Part shown: one piece after another, positions 1 through 8,349 of the stretch
Layout: the number at the start of each line of letters is the position of its first letter
Position numbering within the stretch: the stretch's first letter is position 1
Assembly: GCA_029881435.1 (NCBI GenBank)
Contig: JAOUMR010000018.1
Location: 1 to 43,566 of the forward strand
DNA from: Nitrospira sp.
Lineage (GTDB): Bacteria > Nitrospirota > Nitrospiria > Nitrospirales > Nitrospiraceae
Length of the DNA stretch: 43,566 nucleotides
Direction: 5' to 3'
Position numbers and translations under genes: made by a program
The notes under the pieces: generated by a model
Database searches by the model: none
What the model was told of the DNA's origin: nothing
What the model saw: the letters and a program-made list of their open reading frames with translations, nothing else

Positions 1-277
1 CGTGGAACCGACTTTTCCGGTGCAACCTCTTTATGCTCCGTCGACGTATCACTCTTCTGTGCCGGAGCGGCTGGCGGGTGTGGCTTGGCTTCCGGTACCG
101 GCTTCGGTGGCGTAGGTTGACTGTCGGTCGTGGCTGGAGATTGTTGTAGCCGTGGAACCGACTTTTCCGGTGCAACCTCTTTATGCTCCGTCGACGTATC
201 ACTCTTCTGTGCCGGAGCGGCTGGCGGGTGTGGCTTGGCTTCCGGTACCGGCTTCGGTGGCGTAGGTTGACTGTCGG
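1..277. repeat. 150-bp-period tandem repeat, two copies of at least 127 identical bases
   Basis: Bases 1-127 are repeated without a mismatch at 151-277, so the period is 150 bp (50 codons) and the reading frame of the minus-strand gene is kept. The first copy is cut by the window edge, so more copies may lie to the left. The intervening bases (128-150) are not repeated to the right of 277. Identity at synonymous sites points to recent duplication or ongoing gene conversion. Confidence 0.9.
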
Positions 278-479
278 ATACGGTCGGTGGCTTGGCCTCT
301 GGTGACGGTTTGGGTGCCGAGGACTGACTGTCGGTCGCGGCCGGCGCCTGTGTCGCACTGGACGCAGGCTTTTCTATTGCACTTTCCTTTTCCTGTGCCT
401 CAGATGCCTCAGAGCGTGCGCCCATCGGCCAGATCAAGAACAGACTCAGAACGATGAGCGCTCGTGATGACTTGGTCAT
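1..479 (-). CDS. Secreted Pro/Lys/Glu-rich repeat protein (N-terminal part, runs off the left edge)
   Basis: This minus-strand frame opens with ATG at 479, preceded by a strong AGGAGGAAT ribosome site, and stays open to base 1, giving about 159 residues with no stop. The first ~25 residues form a signal peptide (basic start MTKSSR, then a hydrophobic stretch LIVLSLFLIW, cleavage probably after Ala-Arg-Ser). The rest is low-complexity sequence rich in Pro, Lys, Glu, Ala, Ser and Thr, with recurring phrases such as TDSQPTPPKPVPEAKP. It carries an exact tandem repeat at DNA level. No catalytic domain is visible in the part present. Pro-Lys/Glu-rich extended segments occur in periplasm-spanning or envelope-tethered proteins, so a periplasmic spacer or wall-contact role is possible, but the functional domain, if any, lies outside the window. 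It lies downstream of the glycosyltransferase/MFS pair, separated by a strong hairpin. Confidence 0.7.
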   Translation of the reverse strand, partial: MTKSSRALIVLSLFLIWPMGARSEASEAQEKESAIEKPASSATQAPAATDSQSSAPKPSPEAKPPTVSDSQPTPPKPVPEAKPHPPAAPAQKSDTSTEHKEVAPEKSVPRLQQSPATTDSQPTPPKPVPEAKPHPPAAPAQKSDTSTEHKEVAPEKSVP

Positions 480-572
480 CTCGCGATTCCTCCTCGTAAA
501 CCTCACCCCTCGGAGTTCACCCATGCATTCTAACCCGCTGCCGCTCCCCTGTCATCTGCGCAGGTCACGAGA

Positions 573-596
573 CAGCCCCCTATCATTAGGGGGCTG
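573..596. terminator. Strong 10-bp hairpin between the MFS gene and the repeat-protein gene
   Basis: The arm CAGCCCCCTA (573-582), a 4-base loop and the perfect complement TAGGGGGCTG (587-596) form a GC-rich stem. It lies 48 bases downstream of the MFS stop codon (minus strand) and upstream of the repeat-protein start. The only pyrimidine-rich tail (CTCTTATTCT) follows it on the plus strand. It therefore fits a classical Rho-independent terminator only weakly for the minus-strand operon, but it could still end or attenuate transcription. Confidence 0.5.
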
Positions 597-643
597 CTCT
601 TATTCTGTTCAGCCGATGTTGATGGAGACCGTTCGGTGTAGAT

Positions 644-1984
644 CTACGTCTGAGCGGGGCTGGTTTGAGCTGGAAATGGGCCACCCGTGGCAACTGTTAC
701 GCCTTGTGCATGCGATTTATAAAAACTGAAGAGCCATGCAGTCGCGGCTGTCATCAGAAGAATGACGCTGATACCCCCTAAGCTGGCGGCAGGCCCGATC
801 GTATCCGCGGCCCATCCGAAGCCTGCCATTCCCGCCATCGATGAGGCCATCCCTCCTGTTGCAAAACTTGTAAAGACTCGGCCGAGGAGATGCGCCGGCG
901 TCAATTCTTGAAGCATCGTCCACACCAACGGCGTAAACATGGCCGTGCTTCCCCCGATCACCGCGATCAGAGCTCCGGCAGCAACTGGGGCTTCAAGAAA
1001 GCCAAGTGCAGCCACAGCAATACCCCCGATCGCGAGCGCGCCAGACATGAATCGGAGACGCCACGGTACGTCTCCCTTCGAGATCGACGTGAGAAAGAGG
1101 GACGCGAGTAACATCCCGACGCCTAGCGCCGACCAGAGCCATCCAAGTTGCATCGGACCTGCTCCAAGCACCTCTTTCGCAAAGACGGGCAACAAAAAGA
1201 TGAAGGCACTAATGCCGACGCTATAGAGGGTGGCCGTCAACATGAGGAGCATGACGGTCTTTTGTTCGACGAACACGAAGCGGAAACCAACCAGCAAATC
1301 GCTGATGATGCCCTCCGTCAACCCTCTGCTCGCGGCACGCAAATGATCGAACGATTCACGCACTCGAATGGGGACTATGCACAGCGCAGAGACAAAGAAC
1401 GTGGCTGCATCAACATAGAGCACGTTTTGAGCTCCGATGAGCGCAATGCCGAGACCGCTGAGGGCGGGACCTACCAGAAGTCCCACATTGGTTGTCGTTT
1501 GCATCAGAGCATTGGCGGCAACAAGCCGATCTTTGGGTACGATCAGTGGGACCGCGGAGGTCAAGGCCGGCCCGAAGATGGTGGAGAAGATCGCGGTAGC
1601 GAACACAAGGACATAGAGCCGATCGAGCGTCAGGGCCTCCATGGCATAGAGCACCGGGATCAAGAGCACCATCAGGGTGCGAAGCAAATCGACCCCGATC
1701 ATGACCGGCTTCTTTCGAACGCGATCCAGATACACACCGATCAGGGGACCAAACAGCAAGGGGGGGAGGGTTTGAAGCAGTCCGACCATCGTCATCTTGA
1801 GCGCCGACCCGGTCATATCATAGACAAACCAGAGCAACGCCACTTTATTGAGACTGTCACCGATCTGCGAGATCGTCTGGCCCGCGAACAAGAAGCCAAA
1901 GTCTCTTGTCTTGACCAGTTCCCAGCCTCGAGCACGATTCGGAGTCGGGCGGGTATCGGTCAAGTCAGCGGTCGTATCAGACAT
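644..1984 (-). CDS. MFS transporter, DHA3/MFS_3-like
   Basis: A 446-residue major facilitator superfamily permease of the inner membrane. After a short polar N-terminus (MSDTTADLTD) it starts with the typical segment KTRDFGFLFAGQTISQIGDS and has about 12 hydrophobic segments. The conserved stretch PLIVPKDRLVAANAL between helices 4 and 5, and the loop motif DRVRKK after helix 2, are typical of the MFS_3/DHA3 group, whose known members export macrolides and other small molecules. Substrate is not predictable. The frame can be extended upstream to 2275, but the ATG at 1984 is chosen because it overlaps the glycosyltransferase stop by 8 bases (ATGTCTGA), a normal coupled arrangement, and the extension has no MFS character. 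Being cotranscribed with a GT4 enzyme suggests, but does not prove, export of a glycosylated compound. Confidence 0.85.
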   Translation of the reverse strand: MSDTTADLTDTRPTPNRARGWELVKTRDFGFLFAGQTISQIGDSLNKVALLWFVYDMTGSALKMTMVGLLQTLPPLLFGPLIGVYLDRVRKKPVMIGVDLLRTLMVLLIPVLYAMEALTLDRLYVLVFATAIFSTIFGPALTSAVPLIVPKDRLVAANALMQTTTNVGLLVGPALSGLGIALIGAQNVLYVDAATFFVSALCIVPIRVRESFDHLRAASRGLTEGIISDLLVGFRFVFVEQKTVMLLMLTATLYSVGISAFIFLLPVFAKEVLGAGPMQLGWLWSALGVGMLLASLFLTSISKGDVPWRLRFMSGALAIGGIAVAALGFLEAPVAAGALIAVIGGSTAMFTPLVWTMLQELTPAHLLGRVFTSFATGGMASSMAGMAGFGWAADTIGPAASLGGISVILLMTAATAWLFSFYKSHAQGVTVATGGPFPAQTSPAQT

Positions 1985-3104
1985 GTCGGCCTCGTCCAAA
2001 AACTTTGTGCGACTCGGTCTTGAAAGACTCACTATTGGACCGCTCGAATGGCATGCTTGGTGTGGCTTGCATCGCCCCATCGTCGAGCAGCAGCCGTTCA
2101 TACAACGCCACGTAATCACGGGCCATCCGATCCGCGGTAAACCGTTCGTCAAACGCAGCCCGGCACTGCTTTCGATCAATACGAGAAACCTGGCCCACCG
2201 CGTCCACCATCTCGTCAACGGTTTCGCAAATAAAGCCGGTAACCCCATGATTGACGATTTCTGGAATCGAGCCACGCCGATAGGCTATCACCGGGGTTCC
2301 GCAGGCAAACGCTTCAATCAGCACCAGCCCAAACGGTTCCGGCCAGTCATAGGGACACACGAGCGCCATCGCATTGCCGATGAACTCATCTTTTTCAGAG
2401 TCGGAGATCTCTCCGACAAACTCAATCAAGGGATGGTCGAGTAACGGCTCAATTTCAGCTTCAAAGTACGTCCGGTCTGCACGGTCCACCTTTGCCGCAA
2501 TGCGCAGTGGAATCCCAGCTCGTTTGGCGATCTCAATCGCCTGGTCTGGCCGCTTTTCAGGAGCAGTCCGTCCCAAAAACGCTAGATACCCCCCGGATTG
2601 GGGTTGAAATGTGTACAAATTACGCGGAAGCCCGTGATACACAGTGCCGGCCCAGCTGGCCCAGGGCAGCGGCCGGCGTTGGGAGTCAGATATGGAGACC
2701 AATGGCATTTCAGAAAATTCGCGGTAAACCGGCTCAAGCTCCGGAAGATCCAAGCGGCCATGCAGCGTCGTTACGACGGGAACGGGATTTCTCCGCGCCA
2801 ACGGAAATCCGTTGAAATCCAAGTGTGAGTGAATAATATCGAAGTCGGTTGCCGATCCAAGACCCCGTTCCTGCAGCATCATCAGTGGAGCATCGCGGTT
2901 GAAGATGCCGGTATTCAACCGGAGAGCTTGCGGGCAAATCGCTTCAAGCTGCGCGGTCGTTTCCGAGTCGCCGCTGGCAAACAATGTCACATCATGCCCT
3001 AAGGCGACCAACTCTTCCGTAATGTACGAAACGATTCGCTCGGTTCCACCATAGAGTTTCGGCGGAACGCTTTCCCAGAGCGGAGCCACTTGTGCGATTC
3101 TCAT
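1977..3104 (-). CDS. Glycosyltransferase family 4 protein
   Basis: A 375-residue GT-B fold glycosyltransferase. The N-terminal Rossmann-like half has the GT4 opening MRIAQVAPLWESVPP followed by the acceptor-side motif YGGTERIVSYITEEL and HDVTLFASGDS. The C-terminal half carries the nucleotide-sugar motif GRTAPEKRPDQAI and the E-x7-E signature EPFGLVLIEAFACGTPVIA, with a terminal NHGVTGF segment. Such enzymes transfer a sugar from an NDP-sugar with retention of configuration; donor and acceptor cannot be read from sequence. The start at 3104 is supported by AGGAAG a few bases upstream. It is the first gene of a two-gene operon with the MFS exporter. The last ~30 residues are polar and unlike the family core. 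Confidence 0.88.
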   Translation of the reverse strand: MRIAQVAPLWESVPPKLYGGTERIVSYITEELVALGHDVTLFASGDSETTAQLEAICPQALRLNTGIFNRDAPLMMLQERGLGSATDFDIIHSHLDFNGFPLARRNPVPVVTTLHGRLDLPELEPVYREFSEMPLVSISDSQRRPLPWASWAGTVYHGLPRNLYTFQPQSGGYLAFLGRTAPEKRPDQAIEIAKRAGIPLRIAAKVDRADRTYFEAEIEPLLDHPLIEFVGEISDSEKDEFIGNAMALVCPYDWPEPFGLVLIEAFACGTPVIAYRRGSIPEIVNHGVTGFICETVDEMVDAVGQVSRIDRKQCRAAFDERFTADRMARDYVALYERLLLDDGAMQATPSMPFERSNSESFKTESHKVFGRGRHV

Positions 3105-3576
3105 GAGTCTTCCTTTCTTTCTCTGGTAGTCGGCCGGGTCATTCGATCATCAACGTGTTTAGGCGTTAGTTAGTGAGGTGGGCCGGGTTGATCGTGACCA
3201 CCCAAAGATGTTTGAGGGTTGAACTTTGATGCGCGGTTCGTTGAGACATTCATGCTGCTTATATTTCCTCTCCTATCGAGCGTCATCCTACGCACCGCAT
3301 GTCTTTGAGCTCAACGGACAAAACCTCTTGAATCCAACCGAAATATGTCCAGTCGCCGAAACTTGACTTGCCGTTCGGCCTTACAACGGCTACCCGTCCG
3401 ATAGGGGAATGATTCCTGAGTTTTCGTGGGGCCATTTGAACCTGCATCGGACAAGAACCCTCATACATAGCCATAGCGATCACTGATGGGGAGAGACCTC
3501 GACCTCTATGGCCGTCGCGGCGTACCAAGTCTTCCGCAACGATACAAGGGCAACGCCCATCGTGCGGAGCGATCTC
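3105..3576. other. Intergenic stretch with one doubtful small ORF
   Basis: This region separates the start of the glycosyltransferase from the end of the next minus-strand gene. A minus-strand frame at 3283-3528 encodes 81 residues from a TTG codon. It is rich in Met, Gly and aromatic residues near its end, has no recognisable motif and no well-placed ribosome site, so I do not call it a gene. The promoter of the glycosyltransferase operon should lie here; an AT-rich box (AATATAAG on the minus strand near 3257) is the only candidate I see. Confidence 0.4.
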
Positions 3577-4869
3577 TTACTCAGGGATCCGCGCGGCCTT
3601 TACGATTTTCTCTCCTCTGATTTGCTCAAGAAATCGATCGGGAGGGACTGCCGGGGGAACAATCCGTACTTCCTGCCAACCTTCGTTTAACACTCCTTTA
3701 TGACCCTTCTTTTCATGGACCCACTGGTCGATACTTTCCTGACTGGTTCCCTCACTGAAAGTGACCCAGAAGAGGAACGGCTGCATCGGAGAGTTCTGTA
3801 GACTCTCTGCCACCTGCAATGACTGATTTGTTCTCGCCACATCCCCTCGAGTCGCCAGCAAACGCTCCGGGTTTGGATCGACGGCCTTCGATGCGTTCAC
3901 ACTCGCCGTGTGAAGCTTGGCCGCCAGAGTCTGATTATGCTCTTCCAGACTGGCCACCTCTCTTGATAACTTGGCATTGTCTTCCGTGAGGCTTCTGATC
4001 GCCACTTCAAGCTGCTCTTGATCCACCACTCCCCTGTTGGCAGGATGATGAGGTGTCGTGCGAGCCGTCTCAGGTTCAAGGTTTTCCTGGGGCTTCTCCA
4101 TCTCTTCCTTGACCATGACGACCTTGGACGCCACAGACTCTTGGCTCGACGACAGTTTAGCCATGGATAGGTGGAGTTGCGCCATCCCTTTCTGCTGAAA
4201 ATCCAAAGCCTCCCCAACCTTCTGCTGCATCCGCGCGAGTTCACCCAACTGCTGTTCCAGCTTTTCCATTTCAGTAACCGAGACGGTCCGGAGCGCTTCT
4301 GGTTGTATCCCCGTAGTCATCATCTGTTCCGGGCCCATCCAGGTCGCTACTCGATCAAGCACCAGTCCAACCACCATGACCGCCAACAAAGCTTGCGTGA
4401 AGGCGACCGTCCGCATACTGTGAGCGATCGCTGCGTCTGGACGCCGAATCGCTAGTCTGTCGGCTACGTCGGTAAGAGTTTTCCCCATCCGACTCCAAAT
4501 CCGACTCCAAAAACTCGGTTTAGGAATAAATACGGCACTAAGCGATCCGCCTTGGGCTGTATTGTGGACACACAGCTCGACCGCATCGGACGAAAGCTGA
4601 ATGCGGCTCGTCCGATACCCATATTCAGATGCCACTAACCCGCCTAGGAGAGTTCCGTCTTCCGTTCGGAGCTGTATCGTCTCGATGTGATCGAGACTCT
4701 TGGCATGCAGCGTCGCATCCATCCCGGCGCCCTCAAGCTCACCAACCCGCCGTTCATTCACATACACCTGTATCGGGTCCAACACGCCGGAGACCGAGCG
4801 GTTGGGTCGGCTGCTCAATGATTGAAGGAGTTGTGATCGATACGCTTCCAAATCCTCTTCGTAACCCAT
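3577..4869 (-). CDS. Membrane protein with cytoplasmic N-domain and long coiled coil, function unknown
   Basis: A 430-residue protein I cannot assign to a named family. Residues ~1-115 form a soluble domain containing YVNERRVGELEG and GYEEDLEAYRSQ. A basic patch precedes a single transmembrane helix at about 158-175 (TQALLAVMVVGLVLDRV). The region ~205-340 is highly charged and heptad-like (EKLEQQLGELARMQQKVGEA, SREVASLEEHNQTLAAKL), which predicts a coiled coil. The C-terminal ~75 residues are compact (FLFWVTFSEGTSQESIDQWV) and could be a small folded domain. The layout resembles cell-envelope scaffold or sensor proteins with a membrane anchor and a periplasmic coiled coil, but this is inference. 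It stands alone, transcribed from ATG at 4869 with AGGAGGC just upstream. Confidence 0.7.
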   Translation of the reverse strand: MGYEEDLEAYRSQLLQSLSSRPNRSVSGVLDPIQVYVNERRVGELEGAGMDATLHAKSLDHIETIQLRTEDGTLLGGLVASEYGYRTSRIQLSSDAVELCVHNTAQGGSLSAVFIPKPSFWSRIWSRMGKTLTDVADRLAIRRPDAAIAHSMRTVAFTQALLAVMVVGLVLDRVATWMGPEQMMTTGIQPEALRTVSVTEMEKLEQQLGELARMQQKVGEALDFQQKGMAQLHLSMAKLSSSQESVASKVVMVKEEMEKPQENLEPETARTTPHHPANRGVVDQEQLEVAIRSLTEDNAKLSREVASLEEHNQTLAAKLHTASVNASKAVDPNPERLLATRGDVARTNQSLQVAESLQNSPMQPFLFWVTFSEGTSQESIDQWVHEKKGHKGVLNEGWQEVRIVPPAVPPDRFLEQIRGEKIVKAARIPE

Positions 4870-4940
4870 ATCAGCCTCCTGACTTCCTTTTCTCTATACT
4901 GCAGCTTCATGCCCGGCACTGCATACACCACAGACCCAGC

Positions 4941-5806
4941 CTAGGGTCGTACTAACAATTCCAGACGTGGCTTTTCTTCGGTCAACGACCCGTTGGAACC
5001 CAATCCCCAAGCAGTTTGTATACAGTCTAGGCACAGCGCGAGATGCCAAATTCGGTAATCACACCCGTAGCCTTGAGCGAACATTTCTCTCCATTGTGGA
5101 CGCGAAAGACAGGGATAATGATCCGGTTCACTTTTTCGGTAATGTGCCTGGGCAACCCTGATCAGGCGTTCTGCTTCGCCATTGAATCGTTGCCGATGGC
5201 GTTGTTGTTGACCGGCCAATTCCGCCAACTCTGTCTTCGTGAGACCGATCTCATCCATCGTTCGTTGCCATCCACTCTCACGCCATCGCCGAAAATTCTT
5301 ATAGATGCGCTGGCTTTCCAGCCCATTGAGCCCAGTCACCGCAATCACTTCCCCAGCACCCCACCCATACGAGTGGTGATACAACGCAATCAGCGCATCA
5401 CGGCTGACCACTGCTCTTGCAACAAGCCCATCGAGAAACCTTCCAAGCGGTCTCAGGAGGTCCGGGTGATAACAAAACGGCTCCGGCTTACTGTGCTGCT
5501 TGGCAACCAACGAATCGAACAGAAATAATGGCCGACAGGAACTTCACTACGTCCACAGACCATGAACCGTTCAAGATATTCGGAACCCCAACGGAGCGCA
5601 AATTTCTCATGCTCGATATCATCATTCCACTGGCCGGTTTCCCGTAGAAACCGCTTGGTATAGCCCGTGGCCCGATCCAATAAAACCGGCAAGGCCTGCG
5701 AGACGACTCGATCAAATTCATCCGCCGTCGAGACAACCTCTTCAAGGCGACTCACCGTGACCGTGTGATCAGCCATCACCTGGCTCTTGCTGACTGTATT
5801 CTGCAT
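4941..5806 (-). pseudogene. Conserved hypothetical, possibly sigma-70-like, split by a frameshift
   Basis: Two overlapping minus-strand frames read as one protein. The first, from ATG at 5806, gives MQNTVSKSQVMADHTVTVSR and then an acidic, helical region with SALPVLLDRATGY-like character up to RSEVPVGHYF. It then loses coherence and stops at 5453. The second frame is open through the same point (reading LFDSLVAKQHSKPEPF) and continues to 4941 with LDGLVARAVVSRDALIALYH, GEVIAVTGLNGLESQRIYKN and a helical tail. The second ORF alone would need a TTG start with no ribosome site. Adding one T to a short T run near 5526 would join the frames as HYF-LFDSLVA. The two-part helical layout and the VTGLNGLESQR segment resemble sigma-factor regions 2 and 4 only loosely. 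The break may be real, programmed, or a sequencing error. Confidence 0.55.
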
Positions 5807-6465
5807 TGCCTTTATTTATATCGTGAGGTTATTGTGCCTTCGGCAATATCTGAAGCGCATTGGACAAATATCCCACCGTGCCCGCTGATTTTGTCCGTTG
5901 TTTCGATCATCTCATCCCTGGTAGGGAATCATCGTTTATCGATCTCCCGGATTGAAATCTCCACTACAAAGTTCATCGATCCCATTAGCCCCATTCAGTT
6001 CAATTCGTCTGCGCGTGTTTCTTAGGTATAGAGAGAGAAAACCTCTTCGGCAGAAGCACCTAATCTAACCATCATCACTTAATCAGAATAGACCCGGAAA
6101 TTGCTAGTGGTTTGACGCGTTATATTTGCTCATGCCTCAGGAACCGTGGCTTACTCTGCAGACGATCTTCTAGACAGACTCTTTCCGCGCCATCAGATTC
6201 GGCAATTACTTCTACCCATATATGCGGCTCATGGACTCTCATGCCCCAACATGCTGTAGACAAAGAACCCTCTTCAGCTTTCTGATCTATAGCCAACTGG
6301 AGCATCAAAAGCTCTCACCCTATTCATGGAAGTCGGTGTAACGAGATCAGGCAATGGCAAGGTTTCGACGAATGTGGGGAGCCCACACTCTGTAGAGCTT
6401 AGTAGAGGAAAAGCTAAAAAGACCAGTCGGAGACCACCGTCACGCTCCTGCCAAGGCAGGTGTGC
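5807..6465. other. Long non-coding stretch with two short hairpins and one doubtful ORF
   Basis: No convincing gene lies here. A minus-strand frame at 6120-6308 encodes 62 residues (MMLQLAIDQKAEEGSLSTAC and onward) with a weak GGTGAGAG upstream; it could be a small protein but has no recognised motif. Two compact hairpins occur near the right end: GTGGG-GAG-CCCAC around 6374-6386 and CCTGCC-AA-GGCAGG around 6450-6463, the latter just after the stop of the next minus-strand gene, where it could act as a terminator despite lacking a T tract. Confidence 0.4.
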
Positions 6466-6786
6466 TCACCACTGGTCGTGAAAAAACAGGAAGTACCCAA
6501 CGGCAACCGCGATCGCCTGGAACAGGATCAACCAACCCATGCGACCCCATTTGGCCTCGGACTGGGTGTCCTTCATTCTCCGAAGCAGCGAAGGTTGCGT
6601 CAGGAGAAAGCTCCCGATCAGCTCCCTCGCTTCCTCTCGGCTCATGCTTCTCTCAAGCATAACCTGCTTGATCGCTTCGTCTCTATCGCCTTGCGACAGA
6701 GCTTCTAATGCCTTCTTAGGAAAACTGTGTTGAAGAGATTCTTCGGTCATAATGGAAGGGGAGTGTACCAGAAACGACCTGCTCAC
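6466..6786 (-). CDS. Small tail-anchored protein with L7/L12 C-terminal-like helix pair
   Basis: A 106-residue protein (or 94 if it starts at the internal ATG at 6750). The GTG at 6786 is preferred because AGGAAGAC sits directly upstream, whereas the ATG at 6750 has only pyrimidines before it. The core (about residues 24-65) reads KKALEALSQGDRDEAIKQVM then REEARELIGSFL. This has the spacing of the ribosomal protein L7/L12 C-terminal domain (IK-x-V-x6-9-EA-x3-hydrophobic). A conserved QPSLLRRM follows, then one C-terminal transmembrane helix (WLILFQAIAVAVGYFLFF). The protein should sit in the membrane with its N-domain in the cytoplasm. A clear paralogue lies at 9275-9556. Function unknown; protein-protein contact is the likeliest role for this fold. 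Confidence 0.72.
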   Translation of the reverse strand: MSRSFLVHSPSIMTEESLQHSFPKKALEALSQGDRDEAIKQVMLERSMSREEARELIGSFLLTQPSLLRRMKDTQSEAKWGRMGWLILFQAIAVAVGYFLFFHDQW

Positions 6787-6844
6787 GTCTTCCTGATTTC
6801 AATGGCCCACCTCCGACAGGCGTGCTCTCGTAAGAGGTGATGCG

Positions 6845-7426
6845 TTAGAAGAGCGGGTGGTGCGGCGCAGATGCGAAGGGGGCGCCAGTCGGAACCTCGC
6901 CGGCATTCCCGAGGAATCGCCAAACACCGTCTTCTTTCACCAGATAGTGAATTTCGCGAAACCAGCTGTCGAGTGTGATGCGATTCTCCGTGCGTTCGTC
7001 GGTGCCATACAACCCGCCCGTACAGGTCACTTCCAGGCGCAGTTCATTATTCACCGGTACGACCTTGATATCGGAGAACAGATGGAGTGACTCCAGAGCC
7101 TTGTAATGCTCAAACACCTCGCTCCACACACGTCGGACATCGGTTTCTTTCAACCCATGGTAGTCATAGGTCGACGCATAAAATTTCATGAGGGCATCCA
7201 TATCTTCCTTGCGCAATGCCGTTTCAGCCCGTTCGAACGAGGCAAGCAGCTCTTTCACAACCGGATGGCCAAGCAGGCGTTTTTGGCCGGTGAGCTTCTT
7301 CCCCTCCACCAACAACGTCGTCTCCGGCAACACTTGCACCTTGGCCACGGCCACCCCAACCCCCAACACCGAGCACAAGACCAGGCCAAGACCAATACGC
7401 ACATTCACCTTGCCATATCGCCGCAT
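6845..7426 (-). CDS. Secreted NTF2/SnoaL-like protein
   Basis: A 193-residue exported protein. The start is set at the ATG at 7426, five bases after GGAGGT; the frame extends to 7441 but without a better site. Residues 1-28 are a signal peptide (MRRYGKVNVRIGLGLVLCSV, cleavage near AVA-K). The mature part contains a helical segment with AETALRKEDMDALMKFYAS, then DYHGLKETDVRRVWSEVF and a strand-rich region ending ENRITLDSWFREIHYLVKED and GVWRFLGN. This is the order of the cone-shaped NTF2-like fold, in which the small secreted members are often binding proteins of unknown ligand. No catalytic residues can be named. It is flanked by the tail-anchored protein and the ferritin-like gene, all on the same strand. 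Confidence 0.72.
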   Translation of the reverse strand: MRRYGKVNVRIGLGLVLCSVLGVGVAVAKVQVLPETTLLVEGKKLTGQKRLLGHPVVKELLASFERAETALRKEDMDALMKFYASTYDYHGLKETDVRRVWSEVFEHYKALESLHLFSDIKVVPVNNELRLEVTCTGGLYGTDERTENRITLDSWFREIHYLVKEDGVWRFLGNAGEVPTGAPFASAPHHPLF

Positions 7427-7516
7427 CGGCACCTCCATCAACGAAGCACATCACCCGCCATGCGATAAGGCGAACAATGTTGTCTGCACGAGTGTCTTTC
7501 CCGATTGTGTGAAGGC

Positions 7517-7972
7517 TTAGGAGCGAAATGGCTGGACATCACCCGACTTGCGCAGCATCTTGTTCACCTCGTCAAGGTGCAACTCTTCGCCAACGATCAT
7601 TTCTCGTGCAAATTCTTCCAACAGGACGGACTTTCCTTCAGCGATCTTCAGCAGTTCGTAATACGCGTCGATGGCGCCCTTCTCGTGCTCCAAGCTTTCC
7701 CGCAGAATATCCCCCACGTCATGCTTCTCAGTTTCCAAGAGCGTCCCAATTTTCAGCGATGGGTGGCCACCAAGTAAGGTGACCAGTTCTCCGGCTTTAT
7801 GTGCATGGGCAAGGCTTTCGTCGGCATTACTCTTGAGCCAAGACACGATAGGAATGCGGTTATAGCCGTAGATCATGAGTGAGTAATGCATATAGCGCAC
7901 GACTCCCGCTAACTCGTGCTCCATAATCCGGTTGAGAATCCCTACTGCACGTTGTGTGTCTTGATCATTCAT
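7517..7972 (-). CDS. Ferritin-like di-iron protein, bacterioferritin/DPS-like
   Basis: A 151-residue four-helix-bundle protein. The ATG at 7972 follows GGAGGC by six bases; a longer reading to 8152 lacks ferritin features. Metal ligands can be followed through the helices: E20 in MEHELAGVVRY, E52 with H56 in DESLAHAHKAGE, a Glu in LEHEKGAIDAYYELL, and the E-x-x-H type motif in GEELHLDEVNKML. These fit the ferritin-like superfamily (iron oxidation/storage or peroxide protection). The first E/H pair has spacing E-x3-H rather than the E-x2-H of classical bacterioferritin, closer to bacterioferritin-like DPS proteins. No haem-binding Met can be assigned. It acts in the cytoplasm. It lies downstream of an inverted-repeat structure that may include its promoter. 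Confidence 0.85.
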   Translation of the reverse strand: MNDQDTQRAVGILNRIMEHELAGVVRYMHYSLMIYGYNRIPIVSWLKSNADESLAHAHKAGELVTLLGGHPSLKIGTLLETEKHDVGDILRESLEHEKGAIDAYYELLKIAEGKSVLLEEFAREMIVGEELHLDEVNKMLRKSGDVQPFRS

Positions 7973-8159
7973 TAGATGCCTCCAATTCCGCACCACCGTC
8001 TCGCCTGAGGAAGCGCGAAGGGTACTGCGCCTGTGATGTTTACCGAGGCCGGGCTTCATACCACGGCAATTTCCTCTTAGCCTTTGTAAGTGAGTAAGTG
8101 TACTGCAAAACCTCCCTGTGTATCCATTGCACTCCATTTCTTCGCCATCCACTGCCTCG

Positions 8160-8256
8160 CTTACTCAGAAGTCAGTAACTTAGACAACATAAACAGCCCT
8201 GTAACCCGCATGAATGTTGGATGTGCTGTCGTTCAAATTGCTGACTTCTGAGTAAG
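8160..8256. repeat. Perfect 16-bp inverted repeat, 65-bp spacer
   Basis: CTTACTCAGAAGTCAG (8160-8175) is matched exactly by its reverse complement at 8241-8256. A shorter inner pair (CAACAT at 8185-8190, ATGTTG at 8214-8219) lies between the arms. The element sits in the 377-bp gap between the ferritin-like gene (minus) and a small membrane-protein gene (plus). It could be a paired operator, a cruciform or structured RNA, or a very small non-autonomous mobile element. No target-site duplication is evident. Confidence 0.85.
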
Positions 8257-8349
8257 ACCGCCACCACGCAGCTTGAATCCTTTGCTCCGGCTGTGCCTCT
8301 CACGACAGTAGGATCGTGTGACATCTTATGGTCGGAAAAGAGGTGAGGA

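Noticed and set aside
1-277. Possible CRISPR-like repeat array
   Set aside because: The repeats are 127+ bp, in frame with a coding sequence, and have no regular spacers.
1148-2023. Plus-strand frame of 291 codons
   Set aside because: It lies wholly antisense to the MFS transporter and the end of the glycosyltransferase, has a Gln/His/Arg-rich shadow composition and no ribosome site.
7517-8152. Longer 211-residue reading of the ferritin-like protein
   Set aside because: The extra N-terminal 60 residues lack ferritin character, and a good ribosome site precedes the internal ATG at 7972.
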